This document shows, piece by piece, positions 53,960 through 61,954 of a stretch of 64,000 nt of DNA (position 1 is its first letter; every line of letters begins with the position of its first letter). The notes beneath the pieces were generated by a model. The model saw only the letters and a program-made list of their open reading frames with translations. It was not told where the DNA came from and ran no database searches. The position numbers were made by a program, and so were the translations under genes. The stretch is from Brevibacillus brevis NBRC 100599. GTDB lineage: Bacteria > Bacillota > Bacilli > Brevibacillales > Brevibacillaceae. The stretch lies in NCBI RefSeq assembly GCF_000010165.1, contig NC_012491.1, forward strand, positions 2,859,501-2,923,500, written 5' to 3'.

Positions 53960-54648
53960 TTGCCATTTATGCTTTGAAATGTCCTGCAGTCATGGAGAAA
54001 GACTCGTTCAACCGATTTTTGCAAGCACTACCCGAAGAAAAACGGGAACGGGTCAACCGTTTCAGAAATCCGGCTGATTCCTATCGGGCGTTGCTCGCGG
54101 ACGTGCTCGTACGCTCTCTGATTTGTGAAGCCTACGAGATTTCCAATGACGAAATCGAGTATGACTACAATGCATACGGAAAACCTTTTTTGAAATCATT
54201 TCCCAATTTCTGCTTTAACGTCTCTCATTCTGGGGAATGGGTCGTTTGCGCCACACATGACTCGCAGGTGGGGATTGATGTGGAGCAAATATGCCCAATT
54301 GAATTGGATATTGCCACTCATTATTTTGCACCAGCCGAAGTAGAAGATCTTTTGGCAAAACATCCGAATGAACGGGTTTCGTATTTCTATGACCTTTGGA
54401 CGTTAAAGGAGAGTTATATAAAAGCGAGAGGCATGGGGCTGTCCATCCCGTTGCAATCATTCGCCATAAGAAAAAACCTAGACCAATCGATTACGATATC
54501 GCAAAGTGATTCGCGTGAGGCTTGGGCATTTCAGCAGTATGAGATCGATCCAGGCTATAAATTGTCAGTATGCGCGACTACCAATCAGTTTGCTGTTCAA
54601 GTAGTCATGAAGGATTTACAAGATTTGCATCAAGCGATTTTTCATTGA
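53956..54648 (+). CDS. Sfp-type 4'-phosphopantetheinyl transferase
   Basis: This 230-aa protein has the size and motifs of Sfp/Gsp enzymes, which convert apo thiolation domains into the holo form using coenzyme A. Motifs: NVSHSGEWVVCA (about 88-99), VGIDVEQI (about 106-113, Mg-binding Asp and Glu), LWTLKESYIKARGMGL (about 152-167, the W-x-x-KE-x-x-x-K signature). Its ATG overlaps the tycE stop in an ATGA, so it is translated with the exporter. It would activate the ten thiolation domains of TycA-C. The gramicidin S cluster carries a comparable gene (gsp), but from memory the originally described tyc operon (tycA-F) had no PPTase between the transporter genes and the thioesterase gene. Confidence 0.93.
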   Translation: MIAIYALKCPAVMEKDSFNRFLQALPEEKRERVNRFRNPADSYRALLADVLVRSLICEAYEISNDEIEYDYNAYGKPFLKSFPNFCFNVSHSGEWVVCATHDSQVGIDVEQICPIELDIATHYFAPAEVEDLLAKHPNERVSYFYDLWTLKESYIKARGMGLSIPLQSFAIRKNLDQSITISQSDSREAWAFQQYEIDPGYKLSVCATTNQFAVQVVMKDLQDLHQAIFH

Positions 54649-54693
54649 AAGATGTCGAGGTAATTTCGTAATGAGGAGAGGGAGGGAAAAGAG

Positions 54694-55422
54694 ATGAAAT
54701 TGTTTTGCTTTCCATATGCAGGTGGACTTCCTAGCATTTATTACGGGTGGAAACGGGCAGTGTCGCCAGCGTTATTGGAAATGGTTCCATTCGAGGTACG
54801 GCCTTCACTTCATAGCGATAGCGTGGTTCTTGCCACCTCGTTTTATGAGGTCTTGGAGGATGTATACAGACGGATTATACCAGAGCTGGGGGAAGAACCT
54901 TTTGCTTTTTATGGCCACAGCATGGGTGGATTAATCGCGTATGAACTGACGAGAAAGCTGTTGCAGAATGGAAAGCCACTGCCCCAGCACTTGTTCTTGT
55001 CTGCATCCCGTGTGCCACATGCGTACCACAAACTGGTAAAAACATACAACCTGCCGCATGACGAGTTCATCGAATCGCTACGTACACTCGGGGGCACACC
55101 CGATGAGGTTTTGGATAATCACGAGATCTTGGAGGTATTTTTGCCTATGATTCGCGCTGATTTCCAGGCCGTGCAAACGTATGAAATGAATCACGAGCTT
55201 CCTCAGCAAATCCCGGTCAACATGACGGTTTTGTTCGGGAAAGAAGATTCGATAGAAATCCAAGATATTGTGGCATGGCGAGACTATTGCGGGCGGGAAT
55301 GCAAATTTTACCCTATGTCTGGTGGGCATTTCTTTATTCATCAGCAAATGAATACGATCCTCGTGATCATTCAAGACACATTGAAGGTAGAACAGGCGGT
55401 TGCAATCCGTGCACAATTCTAA
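54694..55422 (+). CDS. tycF: type II (editing) thioesterase TycF
   Basis: The 242-aa alpha/beta hydrolase starts at ATG 54694 after GAGAGGGAGGGAAAAG. It opens with the type II signature KLFCFPYAGGLPSIY and has the nucleophile elbow YGHSMGGLIAYEL (about 76-88), an Asp region VLFGKEDSIE (about 183) and the catalytic-histidine region SGGHFFIHQ (about 210). Such GrsT-like enzymes hydrolyse wrong acyl or aminoacyl groups and acetyl-primed carriers from thiolation domains. It is the last gene of the tyc operon; its stop codon lies in the loop of a strong hairpin. Confidence 0.94.
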   Translation: MKLFCFPYAGGLPSIYYGWKRAVSPALLEMVPFEVRPSLHSDSVVLATSFYEVLEDVYRRIIPELGEEPFAFYGHSMGGLIAYELTRKLLQNGKPLPQHLFLSASRVPHAYHKLVKTYNLPHDEFIESLRTLGGTPDEVLDNHEILEVFLPMIRADFQAVQTYEMNHELPQQIPVNMTVLFGKEDSIEIQDIVAWRDYCGRECKFYPMSGGHFFIHQQMNTILVIIQDTLKVEQAVAIRAQF

Positions 55423-55436
55423 ACGATTGTGCACGG
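55407..55436 (+). repeat. perfect 11-bp hairpin spanning the tycF stop codon
   Basis: CCGTGCACAAT (55407-55417) and ATTGTGCACGG (55426-55436) pair exactly around an 8-nt loop that holds the tycF stop TAA (55420-55422). The following bases (CAACAATAAATCC) have no U-tract. Confidence 0.8.
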
Positions 55437-55474
55437 CAACAATAAATCCTAAGATGAAGGTTGGTGTTTTTTTC

Positions 55475-57058
55475 ATGAATCAGAAAGTACTATCTCGTTT
55501 GCTAGCGGCCGTTACATTATCAACGGCGCTGGTCTACCCCCAAGCAGCAAGCGCGGCGGCTCCAGCTCCGGTTTTGCATGATGACAATCCAAGTGGTCAT
55601 TTTGGTGACTGGTACACAGGTGCGGTTCCTCCCAATGCATCCAAAGACAAGCCCGTGATCCTGTTTGTCCAGGGTCTGCACTCCACCTACAATACTTGGT
55701 ATACAACAGACGGGTATTATGATGCAGCCTATAACGCCGGGTATCGTACCGCATTTGTGCAACTGAAGGACGCGGATGGTACTGGTGGCAACATGTGGAC
55801 AAACGGAGCCAAGCTCGCTGAAGTCATTAAAAAGGTTGCAGATTATTATGGTGTTTCCAAAATCAATATCATTGCACATTCCAAAGGTGGCATCGATACA
55901 CAGGCAGCACTCGTCCACTATGGCGCGCACCCGTATGTCAACGTTGTTCACCAGCTTTCCACGCCAAACAAAGGTTCAGAATTGGCTGATATGGCGTACA
56001 GCAATTGGGCAGGATGGCTCGCCGACATTCTTGGCAAAAAAGACGATGCGGTGTATTCCCTGCAAACGTCATATATGGCCAACTTCCGTGCACAGACTGA
56101 TAGCCGTAGCGAAGTTGGTTCAACTAAGACATACATGGCAGCGGGAACAGGGGATGATGGCTGGTTTAGTGCGACCTGGTTTGGTCATGCGGTTCTTCCT
56201 GGTGAAGACGATGGAGCCGTTTCCGTTGAGTCTGCCTTCGGTTTGCCATATGGAATCAAGAGCTTTACAAAGGACGTTTCCCACGGTCAAATAGCGAAAG
56301 CCTCACAAACATGGGATCTGGTCAAGCCGAAATTACAAAATGCATCTATGAAAGTACGTGCAAATAAAGTAAGCGAAGACAAATCAAAAGAAGCCACTGT
56401 GGAAGAGAGCTCCGTCATTCTCCGCGGCGGCGAAGTGGAAGACACCGCCTCTGAAACATTTTTCCTGGAGAGCGGAATCGATAAGCTGAATCTTGATACG
56501 ATGACCTCGTCAGAAGATACCATTGTGACCTTGATCAGTCCGTCGGGCAAAAAGTACGAGGCGGATCTTAGTAAAAAAAGCGAGTCGGAGGATGAACCAG
56601 GAATATTCCAAGATGCTGTTCATCACTTCATTGAAGTAGAGGAGCCTGAAGCAGGCGAATGGACACTGGAAGTGGAGGGTTCTGACGACGCCTTTTTCAT
56701 GGTTGGTTCCGTGGATGGTGGAGAAGAAGCGAAAGTAAAAGCGAGCAAAAAAGTATTCAAGAAAGGCGACAAAGCGAAGATTTCGGTCGACCTGGGCAAA
56801 AACGAAATTGATCAATCATCATTGGAAAAAGCAAACCTGACTCGTTCCATGAACGGCGAAAAAGCAAGCGTCTTGGATGAAGTGAAGTTTGCCGTAAAAG
56901 AAGATGAGCTTACGGGCAATTTTACTGTGCCGACGAAGCCAGGCGTATATAATCTCTCCTTTGACATAACCGGCGTCAATGAGGATGGCGAACCATTTAC
57001 ACGCTCTATTAATTACAATTTTGCGGTAACAAATAGCGATGGAGAATTAGAAAAATAA
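55475..57058 (+). CDS. secreted alpha/beta-hydrolase lipase/esterase
   Basis: The 527-aa protein is started at ATG 55475 (MNQKVLSRLL...), giving a signal peptide cleaved after AASA (about residue 26); a start at 55454 adds seven residues. The hydrolase domain (about 30-290) has an oxyanion region VILFVQGLHSTYNTWY, the nucleophile elbow IIAHSKGGID (AHSxG, as in Bacillus lipases), a catalytic Asp candidate in LPGEDDGAVSVESA, and a His in VSHGQIA. Residues 300-527 form an acidic, Lys/Glu-rich beta domain that may mediate surface binding (inference). It follows tycF by 52 bp without a terminator, so it may receive tyc read-through, but it is not a biosynthesis gene. Confidence 0.88.
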   Translation: MNQKVLSRLLAAVTLSTALVYPQAASAAAPAPVLHDDNPSGHFGDWYTGAVPPNASKDKPVILFVQGLHSTYNTWYTTDGYYDAAYNAGYRTAFVQLKDADGTGGNMWTNGAKLAEVIKKVADYYGVSKINIIAHSKGGIDTQAALVHYGAHPYVNVVHQLSTPNKGSELADMAYSNWAGWLADILGKKDDAVYSLQTSYMANFRAQTDSRSEVGSTKTYMAAGTGDDGWFSATWFGHAVLPGEDDGAVSVESAFGLPYGIKSFTKDVSHGQIAKASQTWDLVKPKLQNASMKVRANKVSEDKSKEATVEESSVILRGGEVEDTASETFFLESGIDKLNLDTMTSSEDTIVTLISPSGKKYEADLSKKSESEDEPGIFQDAVHHFIEVEEPEAGEWTLEVEGSDDAFFMVGSVDGGEEAKVKASKKVFKKGDKAKISVDLGKNEIDQSSLEKANLTRSMNGEKASVLDEVKFAVKEDELTGNFTVPTKPGVYNLSFDITGVNEDGEPFTRSINYNFAVTNSDGELEK

Positions 57059-57072
57059 GAGCAAACCATTTC

Positions 57073-57100
57073 ACGGCCCTGAAAAAGGGTCGTTTTTTTC
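57073..57100 (+). terminator. terminator after lipase gene
   Basis: ACGGCCCT/AGGGTCGT stem (one wobble) followed by seven T residues. Confidence 0.85.
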
Positions 57101-57124
57101 TGCATACAAAAGCATCTCAAAGAC

Positions 57125-57175
57125 AAAGATCACCATACACCTGGCCAGACTGGCCTAGGTTGTGTGGAGATCTTT
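57125..57175. terminator. second, larger inverted repeat
   Basis: AAAGATC-CCA-ACA-CCT-GGCCA on the left arm pairs with TGGCC-AGGT-TGT-TGG-GATCTTT on the right with few mismatches, over about 24 bp per arm, followed by ATTTATTCTT. It could be a backup terminator or a mobile-element (MITE-like) remnant. Confidence 0.5.
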
Positions 57176-57316
57176 ATTTATTCTTCACCAGACTAGTTTT
57201 CCATCGTTTCATGTAACTTTCTAACTATTTCACAAATACAATCAAACCGTTTGCAGCCTGCCGTCGTTTCCTTTGATAGAACCGTTAAAAAACAAGTGTG
57301 AAATGGAGGAAGAATC

Positions 57317-58114
57317 ATGAGGAAGACTGTGTTCCTAGCAACTCTACTGCTCTTTTTCTTTACGACTACCGGAATGTCAGCCTATGCAAAAATGGACGGT
57401 AAGCCGGCGTCCCAGGCGAATTCTAGCAAAAGTGACCAAGTCATCCGGGTGTACGGACCAGGTGGACCACTTGGACCGATCAAGGAAGCTGCTGAACATT
57501 TTTCAGCTGAGACGGGTATGAAGGTGGAAGTAACAGCCGGACCAGAGAGCAAGTGGATCGGTCAAGCAAAGCAAGATGCAGATATTATTTTCGGTGGCTC
57601 CGAGTATATGCTGCAGGACTTTATCTTTCACTACCCCGAAATGATCGACACGAAATCACGTACGGAGCTTTACACGCGCGCTGCAGGAATATTGGTGAGG
57701 AAAGGAAATCCTAAGAAGATTGAAAAGCTGGAGGATTTAACGAAAAAGGGAGTAAAAATAATCGATGTGAATGGGGCTGGCCAGCTTGGCCTGTGGGAAG
57801 ACCTGGCGGGCAGAAAAGGGCTGATCGGAGGCATTACTCAAAATATTAACGTTTCTGTAAAGTCGAGTGCCGAAGCCATTGAACGATGGAAATCGAATTC
57901 CAGCCTGGACGCATGGATTACCTATGAATCGTGGCATTACCGGCTACAGGATGTGACAGACCTGGTCGAACTGCCCGAAGAAGAAAAGCTCTATCGTGGA
58001 ACGCCGATCGCCCTGACAAAAATCACTGATCAGAAAAAAGAGGCACAGCAATTTATTGATTATTTAAAAACGGAAAAATCTCACCAAATCTTTCAAAAAT
58101 GGGGCTGGAAGTAA
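57317..58114 (+). CDS. extracellular solute-binding protein, ModA-like fold
   Basis: The ATG at 57317 follows GTGTGAAATGGAGGAAGAATC. The 265-aa product has a signal peptide (cleavage after SAYA, about residue 24; no lipobox) and a type 2 periplasmic-binding fold: VIRVYGPGGPLGPIKEAAEHF, VTAGPESKWIGQAKQDADII, GSEYMLQDFI, RAAGILVRKGNPKKIEKLEDL, KIIDVNGAGQLGLWEDLAGR, and a C-terminal QQFIDYLKTEKSHQIFQKWGW. Molybdate/sulfate-type binding proteins have this layout. No permease or ATPase gene is next to it, so it may not serve transport. It is followed after 12 bp by a lipoprotein gene in the same operon. Confidence 0.8.
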   Translation: MRKTVFLATLLLFFFTTTGMSAYAKMDGKPASQANSSKSDQVIRVYGPGGPLGPIKEAAEHFSAETGMKVEVTAGPESKWIGQAKQDADIIFGGSEYMLQDFIFHYPEMIDTKSRTELYTRAAGILVRKGNPKKIEKLEDLTKKGVKIIDVNGAGQLGLWEDLAGRKGLIGGITQNINVSVKSSAEAIERWKSNSSLDAWITYESWHYRLQDVTDLVELPEEEKLYRGTPIALTKITDQKKEAQQFIDYLKTEKSHQIFQKWGWK

Positions 58115-58126
58115 GGAGGAACATAC

Positions 58127-58573
58127 ATGAAAAAAGTAGTTTTTACACTTGCGATGATTTTGATTATTTTTGCTTTGGCTGCTTGCGGAAAAAGCACGGA
58201 GGTAAAAACAGAGGCGGTTCAACCCGATCAAGCCCTCCAGCTTTTGAAGAATGAAAAAGCAGGAGAGTACCTGGCCGATCCTCAGGGAAGGGCACTGTAT
58301 TACTTTAAAAAAGACCAAGCAGGAAAAAGCAATTGCAGCGGGGACTGCCTGGCAAACTGGCCGGCATTTACCCAGGAGGATTTCGCCGTCCCAGAAGGTT
58401 TTGACAAAAAGGATTTCGATACGATCACAAGAGAAGACAATGGGAAGAAGCAGGTTACGTACAAAGGCTTTCCTCTCTATTATTTTGCAAAAGACCAGCA
58501 AGTAGGGGATGTAAACGGACAAGGAGTAAAAGAAGTATGGTTTGTCATAAACAGCGAAACAGCATTTGAATAA
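58127..58573 (+). CDS. lipoprotein with 'secreted repeat' domain (COG4315-like)
   Basis: This 148-aa protein has a signal peptide with lipobox ALAAC|GKS (Cys about residue 21). The body has two copies of the short repeat typical of the PF03640 secreted-repeat family: GRALYYFKKDQAGKSNCSGDCLANWPAF (about 60-88, with the conserved CSGxCxxxWP) and GFPLYYFAKDQQVGDVNGQG (about 115-134). The function of this family is not established; a heme or redox role has been suggested for relatives. It sits behind AAGGAGGAACATAC, 12 bp after the solute-binding gene and upstream of a sigma/anti-sigma pair. Confidence 0.88.
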   Translation: MKKVVFTLAMILIIFALAACGKSTEVKTEAVQPDQALQLLKNEKAGEYLADPQGRALYYFKKDQAGKSNCSGDCLANWPAFTQEDFAVPEGFDKKDFDTITREDNGKKQVTYKGFPLYYFAKDQQVGDVNGQGVKEVWFVINSETAFE

Positions 58574-58582
58574 GCTTGCCCA

Positions 58583-58620
58583 GGGAACGATCAGTCGCGG
58601 TCGTTCCCATCTTTCCTTTT
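58583..58620 (+). terminator. terminator after the lipoprotein gene
   Basis: Perfect 8-bp stem GGGAACGA/TCGTTCCC (58583-58590, 58601-58608) followed by ATCTTTCCTTTT. Confidence 0.7.
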
Positions 58621-58669
58621 ATAAAAGTGTTATGGCAGTATATTTTTATCCAAAAGCAGGGAGTGCCAC

Positions 58670-59215
58670 ATGAAAGAAAATTACGATGCGGAATTAATGC
58701 GATTGGTTAACGAAAAAAATGGTCACGCATTAGAGGAGCTCTATGATCGATATATCAAGCTTGTTTACGGCTTTGTTATGAAGTTTTGCAATGGGAATGA
58801 GGATAAGACGAAAGAAATTATTCAGCTGGTTTTTTTGAGGCTATGGACAACAAACAGCCATTACGATTCTGCTCAAGGCAGCTTTGTAAATTGGCTCCTC
58901 ACGATTACCCGCAATATATGCATTGACTACCTTCGCAAAGAGAAGAGGCATACGCAACACCATCAAGAGGAACATGAAGAGATCGCCGACCCTGCAAATG
59001 CGGTCGAGCAACGAGTAAATACGAATGATATTGCGATGGCGAAAAACAAATTGCCGACGGCCCAAAGAAAATTAATCGATCTGCTTTATTGGAAAGGGTA
59101 TTCTCTTTCAGAGATCGCCAAGCTGGAACAAGAGCCGCTCGGCACGATTAAAAGCAGGCTTCACCAGGCTCTTAAAGGATTGAGGAAGCATCTGGAACTG
59201 GAGGATATAAAATGA
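58670..59215 (+). CDS. ECF-type RNA polymerase sigma factor
   Basis: The 181-aa product has sigma region 2 (ALEELYDRYIKLVYGFVMKFC through IIQLVFLRLWTT, about 15-65; core binding and -10 recognition) and region 4 (QRKLIDLLYWKGYSLSEIAKLEQEPLGTIKSRLHQALKGLR, about 130-172; -35 recognition), joined by a variable linker. Its end overlaps the next gene in an ATGA, the usual arrangement with a cognate anti-sigma factor. A GGGAG ribosome binding site precedes the ATG. By style it is close to SigK/RskA-type pairs (inference). The lipoprotein and binding-protein genes just upstream are plausible targets. Confidence 0.93.
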   Translation: MKENYDAELMRLVNEKNGHALEELYDRYIKLVYGFVMKFCNGNEDKTKEIIQLVFLRLWTTNSHYDSAQGSFVNWLLTITRNICIDYLRKEKRHTQHHQEEHEEIADPANAVEQRVNTNDIAMAKNKLPTAQRKLIDLLYWKGYSLSEIAKLEQEPLGTIKSRLHQALKGLRKHLELEDIK

Positions 59216-59934
59216 CAAGGGTTTGTGATCATTTAATATCATATATAGCAAATGAGCTCAAGGAGAGCGACCACATGGCCTTTGCTGAACATGTAAAGAA
59301 TTGTAAGGAGTGTAAGAAAGAATATCAGGAATTATCCCAGGCCTGGCATGCTTTGCCGTTCGATTATACCGAAATCGAGGTGCCTGAATCGCTAAAAGGC
59401 GAGGTGCTGGGGTTTGTTTTTGAGCACAAGAAGAAAAGCGGTACAGAAACATTCATGGCTAAGATGAGCAAGCTCCCCATGATGCTCAAAAGCCAGTTCA
59501 CTCCAGTTTCAACCAGTATTGTGACCGTCTTGTTGCTCGCGTTTATTGGTCTTGGAATAACGAATGTACAGGTAAAAAATCACCATGCGGAAAATGTTCC
59601 CATTGAAATTGTAACGGCGATTCCCTTAAAAACAGCCAATCAAAGCCACCCGGGAACAAACGGCATCGCCTATATTGTCCAGCAGGGATCAGAGAAAAAT
59701 TTGGTGGTGCAGGTTCACGAATTGCCCGGCGTCGAAGGTTCACAGGTTTACCAGGTTTGGCTGCTGAAAAACAGCACGAGGGAAAATGGTGGCATATTCA
59801 AGCCGGACGAAAATGGATCCGGAATACTGACCTACCAGCTCGCCGAAGGGCAGACTTTTGATCAAATCGGCATTACTGTCGAACCAGACGCCAACAGCAG
59901 ACAACCAAGAGGAAAAAAAATAGCCGGTTCATAG
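59212..59934 (+). CDS. membrane anti-sigma factor (zinc-finger, RskA-like)
   Basis: This 240-aa protein overlaps the sigma gene by 4 bp. Residues 1-45 form an anti-sigma zinc-binding domain with HVKNCKECKKEY (HxxxCxxC) and upstream histidines. One membrane helix (about residues 102-120, STSIVTVLLLAFIGLGI) separates it from an extracytoplasmic C-terminal RskA-type domain (QVHELPGVEGSQVYQVWLLK, then the ITVEP ending). It would hold the sigma factor at the membrane and release it on an envelope or redox signal. Confidence 0.92.
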   Translation: MTRVCDHLISYIANELKESDHMAFAEHVKNCKECKKEYQELSQAWHALPFDYTEIEVPESLKGEVLGFVFEHKKKSGTETFMAKMSKLPMMLKSQFTPVSTSIVTVLLLAFIGLGITNVQVKNHHAENVPIEIVTAIPLKTANQSHPGTNGIAYIVQQGSEKNLVVQVHELPGVEGSQVYQVWLLKNSTRENGGIFKPDENGSGILTYQLAEGQTFDQIGITVEPDANSRQPRGKKIAGS

Positions 59935-60370
59935 ATCGTAACAGAAAAGGACAGATACATTTTAAAGATCTGGTTAACCGTATAGTACGAACGAGTGCTT
60001 TCACATGGAACCCGCATATGTCCATACGGCTCGGCCAGTTCCGCCTTATGGATTTGATCGTGGAACAAACACAAGTAAGTAGAGGCTGCTGATGTTAAAA
60101 CCGGCAGCCTTTGCTCAACTAACTGGCAGGAAAAACTTAGGTGAAGTACGATTGATACTACTTGACGCTTGCAAAGCAAAAGTAGAGAAAACCCGTGATG
60201 ATTGGCGAGGCTCCACAGTCCTGCTAACTGGACCAAATCGGTACAGCAACGCTCATTACTAAAACAACGAATGATCGAATTTGACCAGCGACATTTTAGG
60301 GCCTGGCGTCAACAAGACGAGGGGTTATTTGATTACTTTTGTTGTGAAAATTAGTTATTTTCAGAATTAT
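59935..60370. other. gene-free stretch with inverted repeats
   Basis: No credible coding frame is seen. Two structured parts are visible: ACCGTAT...ATACGGC arms (about 59978-60036) enclosing about 40 nt, and AGGCTGC (60083-60089) / GCAGCCT (60104-60110) followed by only two T residues. The base composition and short broken frames on the minus strand look like debris of something mobile, but no family can be named. Confidence 0.4.
60355..60369. promoter_or_regulatory. CodY-like box
   Basis: TTATTTTCAGAATTA resembles the CodY consensus AATTTTCWGAAAATT with about four mismatches, directly upstream of the -35 of the next gene pair. Weak by itself. Confidence 0.3.
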
Positions 60371-60373
60371 ATA

Positions 60374-60402
60374 TTGTCGTTTTTTCATCTGCGGCTTATA
60401 AT
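60374..60402 (+). promoter_or_regulatory. sigma-A promoter of the hydrolase/M55 peptidase operon
   Basis: TTGTCG (60374-60379), a 17-bp spacer and a perfect TATAAT (60397-60402) lie 107 bp upstream of the start codon. Confidence 0.65.
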
Positions 60403-60509
60403 TCTACTAGTGCATGAACTTCATATCCTTACTTTTTTGAAGTGTATACTTCAGATTAAGCCTGAAATTGCTTTCCTGTTTGTAAGAAATGAACCTAAGG
60501 AGGCGTGAC

Positions 60510-61931
60510 ATGAAGATGAAGGAGTGGGAAGCGTCGTTCGAAGCTTACGTCCAAAGGCTGATGGATGATTTTCAGGTTCCCGGTGCGATCATTGCTGTAG
60601 CCAAAGACGGAGAACTCACTTATGAAAAAGCGTTTGGTTTTCGGGACCGTGAACAACAAGCTCCCATCGATCTGGATACGGTATTTGGGATCGGATCGAT
60701 TACGAAGTCGTTTACATGCATGGCGATCATGCAGCTTCAGGAAGAAGGAAAGCTTTCCGTACATGATCCGGTAATCACCTATTTGCCTGCGTTTCGCACG
60801 CCGGATGAAGCCCAAACGAAAAGCATTACCATTCATCATTTCATGACACACACTCTCGGATTTCCACCACTTCCATCTCTCATACCCGCTATGCTACCGA
60901 GCTTACAAGCCGATCCGACAGCAGACGAATTACTTCACCATTTTGAAGACCAATGTAAACACCCAATCGATACCTTCGAAGACCTCATGGCATATATAGA
61001 GAAGCTGCCCTTTGAATTGTTGGGACCTGCAGGGACAGAATTCAGCTATTCCAACGAAGCTTTTGGCTTGCTTGGGGCGATTATTGAGCGTGCCAGCGGT
61101 AAACCTTACGAAGCCTATGTCCAAGAGCATATTTTACAGCCAATTGGCATGGAACGAACGGTTTTTCATGTAGAGGAATTAGGCGAGGACAACAATACTA
61201 CCATGCTGTACACACGTCGCATGAAAGATGGTGTTCGTGAAGTAGTACGTGCCCCAGGTTGGTGGGATGCTCCCTCCATGCGTGCAGCAGGCTTCCTCAA
61301 ATCGACCGCACGTGACATGCTTCGGTATGCGGATGTTTATCGGACAGGCGGGCTTTCAAATGGAGCGAGAATCATCTCGGGAGATAGCGCCTCACAAATG
61401 ATTGCCCCTCATGTCCGTGTTGATTTGAGCCGCAGCTATGGTTACGGACTCGGCGTGTTTCCATTTTCCGAAGATTACACCTTACTTACCCATACCGGCG
61501 GCTTGAAAGGGATGACCGCGCAAATGTTCATCGTCCCAGAGGCGGGAGTAACTGGCATTCTTTTGACCAACATGGATGATGCCCCTATTTCCAATCTGAC
61601 CTTGGGACTGTTGAATAGTATGTTCGGTCGCCCGCTCGAGACGCAGTTCGCCACATTTCCCGAATATGAAGTGCCGCTTGCTTACTTGCAACAATGTCCT
61701 GGTACATATAAATCAGGAGAAGGAGACGCAGTAGAGATCAGATTTGATGAAGCACAGAGCCAGCTTGTACTCGTTCTAGGCAGTGATGTGTTCCCACTGC
61801 GTTCCGTTGGCGAAGATACGTTTCTGTTCACGCGCCACAACATCGATTCACTCATCCGCTTTGTTCGCCATCCAGAGGGTGAGATCAAGCGCTTGGCGTT
61901 TGGTTCGCGCCAAATGCCGAAAGCAATCTAA
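60510..61931 (+). CDS. serine hydrolase of the beta-lactamase/D-peptidase (S12) family
   Basis: ATG 60510 follows CTAAGGAGGCGTGAC and yields 473 aa; the in-frame ATG at 60489 contains the ribosome binding site. The penicillin-binding fold is clear: GSITKSFTCMAIMQL (SxxK, catalytic Ser about residue 69), FSYSNEAFGLLG (YxN, about 180) and LTHTGGLKGM (HxG in place of KTG, about 327). No signal peptide, so it is cytoplasmic. Residues 380-473 form a beta-rich extra domain. S12 enzymes include D-aminopeptidases, alkaline D-peptidase and esterases. It is followed after 23 bp by an M55 peptidase gene, suggesting a peptide-degrading pair. Confidence 0.88.
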   Translation: MKMKEWEASFEAYVQRLMDDFQVPGAIIAVAKDGELTYEKAFGFRDREQQAPIDLDTVFGIGSITKSFTCMAIMQLQEEGKLSVHDPVITYLPAFRTPDEAQTKSITIHHFMTHTLGFPPLPSLIPAMLPSLQADPTADELLHHFEDQCKHPIDTFEDLMAYIEKLPFELLGPAGTEFSYSNEAFGLLGAIIERASGKPYEAYVQEHILQPIGMERTVFHVEELGEDNNTTMLYTRRMKDGVREVVRAPGWWDAPSMRAAGFLKSTARDMLRYADVYRTGGLSNGARIISGDSASQMIAPHVRVDLSRSYGYGLGVFPFSEDYTLLTHTGGLKGMTAQMFIVPEAGVTGILLTNMDDAPISNLTLGLLNSMFGRPLETQFATFPEYEVPLAYLQQCPGTYKSGEGDAVEIRFDEAQSQLVLVLGSDVFPLRSVGEDTFLFTRHNIDSLIRFVRHPEGEIKRLAFGSRQMPKAI

Positions 61932-61954
61932 TCAAAGATAGGGGGCAGTTTCGC

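Noticed and set aside
59862-60236. Minus-strand frame of 124 codons
   Set aside because: Partly antisense to the anti-sigma gene, no ribosome binding site, no recognisable domain; a faint resemblance to mobile-element sequence is not enough to call a gene.
60281-60508. Short hydrophobic plus-strand frame before the S12 hydrolase
   Set aside because: It spans the promoter and the hydrolase ribosome binding site and has no own start signals.
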